A DNA stretch of 16,406 bases from Bacteroidales bacterium. Its GTDB lineage: Bacteria; Bacteroidota; Bacteroidia; Bacteroidales; Muribaculaceae. Positions 7,382 through 13,802 of this stretch are shown here, one piece after another (position 1 is the first letter of the stretch; the number at the start of each line of letters is the position of its first letter). A program made the translations under genes and the position numbers. The stretch covers positions 1-16,406 of the forward strand of contig SFMJ01000019.1 of NCBI GenBank assembly GCA_004553095.1, given 5' to 3'. The notes beneath the pieces are model-generated. The model ran no database searches. It worked only from the letters and a program-made list of their open reading frames with translations, and had not been told where the DNA came from.

Positions 7382-8110
7382 ATGAATTTTGGAATCATTG
7401 CAGCCGGTGAAGGTAGCCGTCTTGTGCAGGAGGGGGTAAGTGTCCCCAAGCCATTAGTTCGCATCGAGAATGACCTTCCGATGATCGGCCGTCTGATAGA
7501 TATCTTCGACAGCCTTGGCGCCGGAACGGTCTCGGTGATCGTAAATGAGCAGATGACCGAGGTGGCTGACTATGTACGCTCACTGAGTGGCAAGATCAAT
7601 GCCGAGCTCGAACTCGTGGTGAAGAGCACTCCCTCGTCGATGCATAGTTTCTATGAATTGGGGAGCCTTCTGCGCAATCGAGGTCGCTTCGTGCTGACCA
7701 CTGTCGACACGATCTTCCATCGTGAAGATTTCGCTCGCTATGTTGCGGCATTCGATGCCGCCCCGGCAGAGGTGGAGGGTATGATGGCAGTGACCCGATA
7801 TATCGACGATGAGAAGCCCCTCTATGTGGAGACCGAGTCAGACTCGATGCGTATCAAGGCATTTCGCGACGAGGTCTGGGATGAGGCTCGATACATCTCG
7901 GGGGGTATCTATGGACTCGACACGAGCGCTATCGACGTGCTCGACGACTGCCTGAAGCGTGGAGTGTCGCGTATGCGCAATTTCCAACGCGCGCTGGTGG
8001 CAGCCGGGCTCCATCTGCAAGCCTACGATATGGGCAAAATCATCGACGTCGACCATGCCGGCGACATCGATAAAGCAAGAAAATTCCTAAGTAGCAACGA
8101 CTCTCTATAG
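7382..8110 (+). CDS. Sugar-type nucleotidyltransferase, candidate inositol-phosphate cytidylyltransferase
   Basis: The 242-residue protein is a GT-A-fold nucleotidyltransferase: AAGEGSRL (residues 7-14) and PKPLV (22-26) form the nucleotide-binding signature, TTVDTIF (106-112) supplies the metal-binding Asp109, and IDVDHAGDID (221-230) is the C-terminal acidic motif. The family activates sugar or polyol phosphates with NTP. The substrate cannot be read from sequence. In this locus, which also contains inositol-phosphate synthase and two CDP-alcohol transferases, CTP plus inositol-1-phosphate to CDP-inositol is a reasonable inference, by analogy with the archaeal/bacterial IPCT enzymes. There is no membrane segment. 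It follows pdxA by eight bases and precedes the ATP-grasp gene by 22. A related nucleotidyltransferase is, from memory, part of the Bacteroides inositol-lipid locus. Confidence 0.8.
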   Translation: MNFGIIAAGEGSRLVQEGVSVPKPLVRIENDLPMIGRLIDIFDSLGAGTVSVIVNEQMTEVADYVRSLSGKINAELELVVKSTPSSMHSFYELGSLLRNRGRFVLTTVDTIFHREDFARYVAAFDAAPAEVEGMMAVTRYIDDEKPLYVETESDSMRIKAFRDEVWDEARYISGGIYGLDTSAIDVLDDCLKRGVSRMRNFQRALVAAGLHLQAYDMGKIIDVDHAGDIDKARKFLSSNDSL

Positions 8111-8132
8111 TCGATGCCTTACACTATAAAAT

Positions 8133-9002
8133 ATGGCAGATATCAAAATAGCGGGTGTGATGCGCGCCGGCGCATATTCACCCAATCATATCGGGAATGA
8201 TGCCGCAATCTTCAATGCTGTCGCCGACCAGCTCCGCAAGCGTGGTTGCGAGGTGACGGTGTATAGCGAATCGCAGTTTCAGCAGGAGGATATCCGGGAA
8301 GATATCATCCTGAATATGTGTCGCGAACAGGAGTCTATCAAAAAACTTATCAGCCTCGAGAATCGCGGCTGCTTGGTGGTGAACAGTGGCTATGGCATCG
8401 AGAATTGTACACGCGAGCGGATGACTCGCATCTTGATGGGCAATAATATCCCCTATCCCGACAGCATTATCGTGAATACCAACGAGGATGTGCGCGGTCA
8501 GTTGGAACGTGCCGGATTCTCCTCTTGCTGGATCAAGCGTGGCGACTTCCATGCGATGCACAAGGAGGATGTGAGCTATTGCCGCCACATAGAGGAGGCG
8601 CAGGAGGTGCTCCATGAGTATTTCTATCGCGGCATCAAGCGCGCCGTGATCAATCGCCACTTGGTGGGCGACTTGGTGAAGTTCTATGGTGTGAGCGGTC
8701 AACCCTTCTTCTATTGGTTTTATCCCTACGATGAGGGCCATTCGAAATATGGCACGGAGGCTGTCAATGGCAAGTCTCACGGTTTCGCCTTCGATGAGGA
8801 TCGCCTTAAGAAGATATGCCAGCAGGCATCGGATATCATGGATGTCAAGATCTATGGAGGCGACTGTATCATTGATGCCGACGGCTCCATGCAGATCATC
8901 GACTTCAACGACTGGCCTTCGTTCGCTCCATGTCGCAATGAGGCGGCGCCCTATATCGCCAAGTGTGTGCTCAATTATATAAGAAAGAATCATAAGTCAT
9001 GA
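8133..9002 (+). CDS. ATP-grasp enzyme of the inositol-lipid cluster
   Basis: This 289-residue soluble protein shows an ATP-grasp layout. An N-terminal Rossmann-like part ends with RMTRILMGNNIPYPDS (96-111), the usual entry to the ATP-binding half. A basic strand WIKRGDFHAM follows (133-142, Lys135). INRHLVGDLVKFYGV (173-187, Lys183) resembles the lid strand that binds ATP. GGDCIIDADG then IIDFNDWPSF (242-264) provides metal ligands Asp244, Asp257 and Asn259. The family includes carboxylate-amine ligases and, less commonly, inositol phosphate kinases such as ITPK, whose C-terminal IDxNxFP-like motif is similar by eye. Function is not known. Context suggests it acts on inositol, a phosphoinositol headgroup, or an attached amino acid. 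Its stop codon overlaps the pgpA start (ATGA at 8999-9002), indicating translational coupling. Confidence 0.72.
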   Translation: MADIKIAGVMRAGAYSPNHIGNDAAIFNAVADQLRKRGCEVTVYSESQFQQEDIREDIILNMCREQESIKKLISLENRGCLVVNSGYGIENCTRERMTRILMGNNIPYPDSIIVNTNEDVRGQLERAGFSSCWIKRGDFHAMHKEDVSYCRHIEEAQEVLHEYFYRGIKRAVINRHLVGDLVKFYGVSGQPFFYWFYPYDEGHSKYGTEAVNGKSHGFAFDEDRLKKICQQASDIMDVKIYGGDCIIDADGSMQIIDFNDWPSFAPCRNEAAPYIAKCVLNYIRKNHKS

Positions 9003-9517
9003 AGCAGACACAAGGAACCGGGACCAAAGGGCCGGAGGCGGGGAAGTTTCCCCTATTCCCGAAGTTGATAGCCACCTCGTTCGGGGTGGGCTTTCTGCCG
9101 GTGATGCCGGGCACATGGGGAGCCATACTCGCCATTTTGCTCTGGTTGCCTCTCTATCTGTGGGCATCGGCAGGAGTGACTCTGACGGTTACGGCGGGGG
9201 CTGTAGTGGTTTTCGCGGTGGCCGGCACCTGGGCGAGCAGTGTCAGCGAGAAGTATTGGGGCAAGGACCCGGTGGTGGCATGTGTCGACGAGACGGTGGG
9301 GCAGTGGATCTCCCTGCTGCCGATCACGTCGGTGGCTGTCGACCCCTGGTGGCTGATACTCTTGTCGCTGGCTTTGTTCCGACTGTTCGACATATATAAG
9401 CCATTGGGCATTCGCGCCATGGAACGCCTGCCGAGAGGATATGGCATGATGGCCGACGATGTCTTGGCCGGCATATATAGCGTAGTCGTAATATTGATAG
9501 TAAAGATGATGATTTAA
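8999..9517 (+). CDS. PgpA-family lipid phosphatase
   Basis: PgpA enzymes remove phosphate from phosphatidylglycerophosphate. Family motifs are present: PGTWGA (37-42), VDETVG (96-101), RLFDIYKP (128-135, Asp131) and MADDVLAG (151-158, Asp153/Asp154). The 172-residue protein has about four hydrophobic segments (near 30-55, 60-80, 105-130 and 155-172). In this cluster it lies among inositol-lipid genes rather than with phosphatidylglycerol synthesis, so the likely substrate is phosphatidylinositol phosphate, giving phosphatidylinositol. That is inference, supported by the report that Bacteroides thetaiotaomicron has a dedicated PIP phosphatase. Genuine PGP phosphatase activity cannot be excluded. 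It overlaps the ATP-grasp gene by four bases. Its stop codon lies inside the 17-base repeat at 9513-9529. Confidence 0.88.
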   Translation: MKQTQGTGTKGPEAGKFPLFPKLIATSFGVGFLPVMPGTWGAILAILLWLPLYLWASAGVTLTVTAGAVVVFAVAGTWASSVSEKYWGKDPVVACVDETVGQWISLLPITSVAVDPWWLILLSLALFRLFDIYKPLGIRAMERLPRGYGMMADDVLAGIYSVVVILIVKMMI

Positions 9518-9529
9518 GGAACGCGCTCT
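9513..9529 (+). repeat. Left copy of a 17-bp inverted repeat
   Basis: TTTAAGGAACGCGCTCT is the exact reverse complement of positions 11787-11803. It includes the pgpA stop codon (9515-9517). Together the copies bracket the gtrA, PIP-synthase-like and Aur1-like genes. Confidence 0.85.
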
Positions 9530-9551
9530 TAGTCGCAACCTATCTAATCGT

Positions 9552-10124
9552 ATGGCAGAAGTGAAGAAGAAACAAAAGATCGCGGATAAGCTGCTGAATG
9601 GCGGAGGAGTGTTCACATTCCTGCGGTCGATAGTCTCGTCGCAAGTCGGCTCTTGGGTCGATTTCGGCATGAGTATGCTCTTCTATTCTCTGATCTTGGT
9701 GAGTCTCGAACCTCTGCATCGCTCTAACCTGTCGGTGGCTATCGGCGCCATCTCGGGCGGGGTGGTGAATTGCTATATCAATTATTGCTTTACCTTTCAT
9801 GCTCAGCAGCAGTCGATCAAGGCTATCGTGGTGAAATATGCCATGGTGTGGGTCGGCTCGTTGCTCCTGAATATGTATGGCACTACCGGCTTGGCATACC
9901 TTTTGACCCACTGGCATCGCCTGTCGGAGTGGAATATCTCTGCCGATGTGATCTTCGCCGCCGCCCGTCTGGCAGTGTCGCTCATCGTGTCGGTGGCATG
10001 GAACTATCTGTTGCAGCGAAATTTTGTGTATCGTCCCACACGCTTCGACCGCTATGCCATAGAGGCGGTAGATGTCCTGACTGCCGGGAGACTCAAGCGC
10101 TCTCGTTATGGAGGTGGCGAATGA
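9552..10124 (+). CDS. GtrA-family membrane protein
   Basis: The 190-residue protein has the GtrA-like pattern of four membrane helices (about residues 25-45, 55-75, 92-115 and 135-158) and ends with the family signature NYLLQRNFVYRP just after the last helix. GtrA proteins are thought to flip polyprenyl-phosphate-linked sugars across the inner membrane, and many are found with lipid- or glycan-modifying glycosyltransferases. No glycosyltransferase partner is present here. It is flanked by pgpA and the PIP-synthase-like gene, so a role in moving an inositol lipid or a lipid-linked headgroup across the membrane is possible but unproven. It starts 34 bases after pgpA. The N-terminal 15 residues are basic. 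Confidence 0.85.
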   Translation: MAEVKKKQKIADKLLNGGGVFTFLRSIVSSQVGSWVDFGMSMLFYSLILVSLEPLHRSNLSVAIGAISGGVVNCYINYCFTFHAQQQSIKAIVVKYAMVWVGSLLLNMYGTTGLAYLLTHWHRLSEWNISADVIFAAARLAVSLIVSVAWNYLLQRNFVYRPTRFDRYAIEAVDVLTAGRLKRSRYGGGE

Positions 10125-10176
10125 TATCCATATATAGTTAACCCAATAGAAATTTTATTTTGATTTAGTACGCAAC

Positions 10177-10839
10177 ATGTCTGAGAGAAGTAAATTCAAG
10201 AGAATCCGTGATGGCCTGCAACAGGCCATCTATAAGGTGATCAACCCGGTGGTCGGCACGATGGTGAGGGTTGGCATCACACCCAATATGGTGACCACAG
10301 TCGGACTGCTCGGCAATATGGCGGCAGCCGCCCTGCTGGTGTATGCCGGCATGACACAGGGAGTCGACGGCCCTAATTATGGGATAGTGACCTTGGCGGG
10401 AGTTGTGATCATCCTCTCGTCGCTGTTCGATATGCTCGATGGGCAGGTGGCACGCCTGGGCGGGATGGTGTCGAAGTTTGGCGCCCTCTATGATTCGGTG
10501 CTCGACCGCTATTGCGAGCTCTTCACACTTGGCGGCGTGGCGTTCTATCTGATGTCGTGTGACGATATGATCGGTGCGTTACTCACATTCTTAGCCTTGG
10601 TGGGAAGCATGATGGTGAGCTATGTGCGAGCACGCGCCGAGGCCTTGGGTGCCAATTGTTCGGTCGGCTTGATGCAGCGCCCCGAGAGGGTAGTGGTGAC
10701 GTCGATTGCCGTAATCGCTGCCGGCATCGCACACCTGAACCTGATCATCGTGATCGGTATGGCTCTGATCGCTCTGCTCGCCAACATCACGGCGATAGTC
10801 CGCATATTGCATAGTAGAAGTAAATTGATCAATAAGTAA
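10177..10839 (+). CDS. CDP-alcohol phosphatidyltransferase, probable phosphatidylinositol phosphate synthase
   Basis: This 220-residue inner-membrane enzyme has the complete class-I CDP-alcohol phosphotransferase motif: Asp85, Asp88-Gly89, Ala92-Arg93, Gly102, Asp106, Asp110 (D-x2-DG-x2-AR-x8-G-x3-D-x3-D). About six hydrophobic segments follow the family pattern. The SYVRARAEALG stretch (148-158) and GLMQRPERVVV just after it resemble bacterial phosphatidylinositol phosphate synthases. The predicted reaction is CDP-diacylglycerol plus inositol-1-phosphate to phosphatidylinositol phosphate plus CMP. Phosphatidylglycerophosphate synthase is the main alternative from sequence alone. Context (inositol-phosphate synthase, Aur1-like gene) strongly favours inositol lipid synthesis. 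It begins 52 bases after gtrA and ends 13 before the Aur1-like gene. Confidence 0.88.
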   Translation: MSERSKFKRIRDGLQQAIYKVINPVVGTMVRVGITPNMVTTVGLLGNMAAAALLVYAGMTQGVDGPNYGIVTLAGVVIILSSLFDMLDGQVARLGGMVSKFGALYDSVLDRYCELFTLGGVAFYLMSCDDMIGALLTFLALVGSMMVSYVRARAEALGANCSVGLMQRPERVVVTSIAVIAAGIAHLNLIIVIGMALIALLANITAIVRILHSRSKLINK

Positions 10840-10852
10840 TATTATAGAGATT

Positions 10853-11788
10853 ATGACGAAGTTTACCCTCCCCACCCGCCGCGAATTGCTGATATCCTTG
10901 GCAATTCTTGCTCTGTGGCTCTTCGTTACGGTGGCTTTCGTCGGATTCCGCTCGGAGCATATCTTGCTATGTGCCGCCTTCTTACTGCTCTTTATCCCTT
11001 GTCAGAGTTCGCGCAAACTGGTGGTGGCATTGCTCCCTTTCTTCATCTTTGGCATCTCTTACGACTGGATGAACCTCCTTCCTAATTATGAGGTGAATCC
11101 GGTGGATGTCGAGGGGCTTTATACCACCGAGAAGAGACTCTTCGGCATCACTGTCGCCGAGGGGACGGTGCTGACTCCCAATGAATACTTCGCCCTGCAC
11201 CACTGCTCGGCGATGGACTTCATGAGCGGTATCTTCTATCTCTGCTGGGTGCCACTCCCCATCATCTTCGGAATTTGGCTCTATTTCAAGGGAGAGCGTC
11301 GGGCTTATCTCCACTTCGCGATAGTCTTCCTATTGGTGAATCTGATCGGTTTTGCCTTCTATTATATTCACCCGGCAGCGCCGCCATGGTATGTGGCGAT
11401 GCATGGCATGGAGGCGATCCCCGGCACGCCGGGGGAGGTGGCAGGTCTCGGACGATTTGACGAGATGACCGGACTGAATATCTTCCATCTCCTCTATTCG
11501 CGCAATGCCAATGTCTTTGCCGCACTCCCCTCGCTCCATTCTGCATATACCCTCGTGGCGCTGATATATGCCATCCGATTCAAAGCCCCTCGCCTCTGGA
11601 TTATCCTCCTGGCTGTGGTGACTCTCGGTATTTGGCTGACTGCCGTATATTCGTCTCATCATTATATCATCGATGTGATGTGCGGCATCATTTGCGCCCT
11701 GGTCGGTTCCCTTCTCTTCGAAACCGCTGTGGCTCGGATCGCTCCCCTGCGCCGTGCCCTCGACCGATATATCTCTTATATCAGTTAG
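10853..11788 (+). CDS. PAP2-superfamily, Aur1-like inositol phosphorylceramide synthase
   Basis: The 311-residue protein has six or seven membrane segments (about 11-31, 36-50, 57-70, 126-146, 152-172, 245-265 and 271-289). Between them it carries APPWY (176-180), FAALPSLHSAY (222-232, His229) and SSHHYIID (267-274, His270/Asp274). These three motifs and the His-x3-Asp spacing match fungal Aur1 and the protozoan sphingolipid synthases of the PAP2_3 family. The predicted reaction transfers phosphoinositol from phosphatidylinositol to dihydroceramide, releasing diacylglycerol, on the periplasmic face. The alternative is a generic PAP2 phosphatase, but APPWY before the PSLH motif favours the synthase. 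It starts 13 bases after the PIP-synthase-like gene. The stop codon (11786-11788) runs into the right copy of the 17-base repeat. Confidence 0.85.
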   Translation: MTKFTLPTRRELLISLAILALWLFVTVAFVGFRSEHILLCAAFLLLFIPCQSSRKLVVALLPFFIFGISYDWMNLLPNYEVNPVDVEGLYTTEKRLFGITVAEGTVLTPNEYFALHHCSAMDFMSGIFYLCWVPLPIIFGIWLYFKGERRAYLHFAIVFLLVNLIGFAFYYIHPAAPPWYVAMHGMEAIPGTPGEVAGLGRFDEMTGLNIFHLLYSRNANVFAALPSLHSAYTLVALIYAIRFKAPRLWIILLAVVTLGIWLTAVYSSHHYIIDVMCGIICALVGSLLFETAVARIAPLRRALDRYISYIS

Positions 11789-11803
11789 AGCGCGTTCCTT
11801 AAA
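11787..11803 (-). repeat. Right copy of a 17-bp inverted repeat
   Basis: AGAGCGCGTTCCTTAAA is the exact reverse complement of 9513-9529. The first two bases are the last two of the Aur1-like gene's TAG stop codon. The distance between copies is 2257 bases. Confidence 0.85.
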
Positions 11804-11834
11804 CTCTTGTGTTACACAGCAACTCCTTTAGAAT

Positions 11835-12794
11835 ATGAAAGTTAAAGATAAAACATCAAAGATTAAGTCGGAATTTAAGTCCTCGCTCAAGTCGATGGAT
11901 ACGGAGGAACATATCGACCTCTATTTCTATCGTCCTATCGGTTATGCCTGGGCTCTGCTCGCACGCAAAATTGGCGTTACACCCAATGTCATCACCATTG
12001 CTTCGATCTTCCTCGGGATCGGTGCCGGCGTTTGCTTCTATTTCGACAATCTCTGGATCAATATCGCCGGTGCGCTCTTGCTGATCTGGGCAGATTCTTT
12101 CGATAGCGCCGACGGGCAGTTGGCTCGCATGACAGGTCAGTATTCTCGTGTGGGTCGCATCTTGGATGGTATCAGCGGCGACCTCTGGTTTGCCGCCATC
12201 TATGTGGCAATCTGCCTTCGCGAGGTTGTCACTTCCACATTCTTTATAGATCATCACTGGGTGATCTGGGTGATGGCTGTCGTCACCGGAGTCTGCCACG
12301 CCGTGCAGGCTGCTATGGCTGACTATTACCGTCAGTTCCACCTCTTCTTCCTTCGCGGCAAGGAGGGTAGCGAACTCGATTCCACCTCCGAACTCAAGGA
12401 GAAGTATGCCGCCTTGTCGTGGGGCAAGAATTTCTGGAGCAAGCTCGTGATGACTTTCTATCTCAATTATACTGTAGGACAGGAGAATCGTACTCCTCGC
12501 ATGCAGGAGTTGCGCGCATCTCTCCGTGCCCGCTTCAGCGGTGAGATCCCCCAGAAATTTCGCGATGAGTTCCGCGCCTTGAGCCTCCCTCTGATGAAAT
12601 ATACCAATATCCTCTCCTTCAATATTCGCACCATCGCCCTCTTCGTGGCTATCTTGGTGCTGAGGATGCCCTGGCTCTATTTCGCCTTCGAGCTCACTGT
12701 GCTTAATATTATATTGGTGTATATGATGGTGCGCCACGAACGCATCTGTCGCACCATGAATCAACGCCTTCAAGACCCTGATTATGAATATTGA
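11835..12794 (+). CDS. Second CDP-alcohol phosphatidyltransferase with altered motif
   Basis: The 319-residue membrane protein belongs to the CDP-alcohol phosphotransferase superfamily. Most of the motif is present (Asp90, Asp93-Gly94, Ala97-Arg98, Gly107, Asp111). The fourth Asp, normally the catalytic base three residues after the third, is Gly115, with an Asp at 116. So the spacing is D-x4-D. It has an about 30-residue charged N-terminal extension, and a longer C-terminal half with a soluble loop (about 175-250). It is larger than usual for the family. Candidate roles are coupling CDP-inositol to a lipid acceptor, or making another phospholipid; the substrate is unknown. It lies 46 bases after the Aur1-like gene and overlaps the HAD gene by 11 bases, which suggests that they act together. 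Confidence 0.85.
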   Translation: MKVKDKTSKIKSEFKSSLKSMDTEEHIDLYFYRPIGYAWALLARKIGVTPNVITIASIFLGIGAGVCFYFDNLWINIAGALLLIWADSFDSADGQLARMTGQYSRVGRILDGISGDLWFAAIYVAICLREVVTSTFFIDHHWVIWVMAVVTGVCHAVQAAMADYYRQFHLFFLRGKEGSELDSTSELKEKYAALSWGKNFWSKLVMTFYLNYTVGQENRTPRMQELRASLRARFSGEIPQKFRDEFRALSLPLMKYTNILSFNIRTIALFVAILVLRMPWLYFAFELTVLNIILVYMMVRHERICRTMNQRLQDPDYEY

Positions 12795-13503
12795 TGCTAC
12801 AAAGATCCGCGGCCTCCTCTTCGACTATGGAGGTACTCTCGACTCGGGTGGCGACCACTGGAGCGAGGTGATATGGTCGGCCTATCAGCAGGCCGGAGTA
12901 GTGGTGGATAAGAATGTATTCCGCGATGCCTATGTCTATGCCGAGCGCGAATTGGCACGCGTGAAACATATCTTGCCTCACCATACCTTCCGCGATATGA
13001 TGCTCATCAAGATGCAGATCGAGTTGCAATGGCTCGCCGAGCATGGCGACATCGCGGCAGATGTCGTGGAGGAGAAGAGCCGGGAGATCGCCGAAACTTG
13101 CTATGCTTCGGCACGAAGCCATGTCGAAGCCTCGAAGCGTGTGCTCGAACAGTTGACCCCACGCTATCCGATGGTGCTCGTGTCCAATTTCTATGGCAAT
13201 GTGGAGAGCGTGCTTGCCGACTTCGGCATCGACAAGTATTTCAAGACTATCGTCGAGAGCGCTGTAGTGGGTGTCCGCAAACCTGATCCACGCATCTTCG
13301 CCCTCGGTGTCGAGGCTCTTGGTATGAAACCTGAAGAGACCCTCGTGGTAGGAGACTCCTATCGCAAGGATATCGTTCCGGCGGAGTCGATCGGTTGCCA
13401 AGTGCTATGGATTAAAGGGAAGGGATGGACCTCAGAAGAGGATGCACAGACACATCCCAATATGGTCCAAAAATTGGACGAATTGGTCAAAATTCTGCCA
13501 TAA
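12784..13503 (+). CDS. HAD-superfamily phosphatase-like protein with DxG motif I
   Basis: The 239-residue soluble protein has the four HAD motifs. Motif I is FDYGGTLDS (13-21, nucleophile Asp14), in which the second Asp of DxDxT is Gly16. Motif II is VLVSNFYG (131-138, Ser134). Motif III is VRKPDPRIF (164-172, Lys166). Motif IV is VVGDSYRKDI (188-197, Asp191/Asp196). A helical cap lies between motifs I and II, as in subclass C1. The second Asp is usually the general acid/base in phosphatases, so its loss may reduce or redirect catalysis; other HADs of this type exist in Bacteroidetes. In context it may dephosphorylate inositol phosphate or phosphatidylinositol phosphate. It overlaps the second CDP-alcohol transferase by 11 bases and is the last gene of the dense run. 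Confidence 0.85.
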   Translation: MNIDATKIRGLLFDYGGTLDSGGDHWSEVIWSAYQQAGVVVDKNVFRDAYVYAERELARVKHILPHHTFRDMMLIKMQIELQWLAEHGDIAADVVEEKSREIAETCYASARSHVEASKRVLEQLTPRYPMVLVSNFYGNVESVLADFGIDKYFKTIVESAVVGVRKPDPRIFALGVEALGMKPEETLVVGDSYRKDIVPAESIGCQVLWIKGKGWTSEEDAQTHPNMVQKLDELVKILP

Positions 13504-13802
13504 GCCTACTTATAACTAATTAACACAGATTTCTAAATACTGGGTAATATTAACACATATTAAGCAATATGGGAATGTCTTAACAATTTTTAAGAAATCG
13601 GGTGTTAATTTTTTATGAAATTTCTTTGCAGAATGGGAATTTCAAGGTAATTTTACGTCGTTTTTCCCTGATGTGTGCTTCGGCATGCATTCATATCGCT
13701 ATGTATTAGACTTAAAAACAACAGATAAATCATATATATAGGCAAGGGAGAGACATATTAGATTAGAAAAAGAAACAACAAAAACATTATTTTAAAGAAA
13801 TT
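13504..13802 (+). promoter_or_regulatory. AT-rich leader of the inositol-phosphate synthase gene
   Basis: This 299-base stretch holds no recognisable gene or terminator after the HAD gene, so read-through into the synthase gene is possible. TTTCTTTG (13621-13628) is one mismatch from the TAnnTTTG -7 box and could start a separate transcript, with a leader of about 165 bases. Near it is an AT-rich inverted repeat, TCTTAA (13578-13583) with TTAAGA (13590-13595). The leader contains an eight-pair hairpin with a cUUCGg tetraloop: ATGTGTGC (13671-13678) and GCATGCAT (13683-13690). The last 60 bases before the ATG are A-rich and unstructured. Confidence 0.45.

Noticed and set aside
11856..12773. 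305-codon minus-strand open frame opposite the second CDP-alcohol transferase
   Set aside because: The plus-strand frame carries the transferase motif and membrane segments; the minus-strand product is His- and Glu-rich with no family resemblance. Similar shadows occur opposite metK, pdxA and the ATP-grasp gene.
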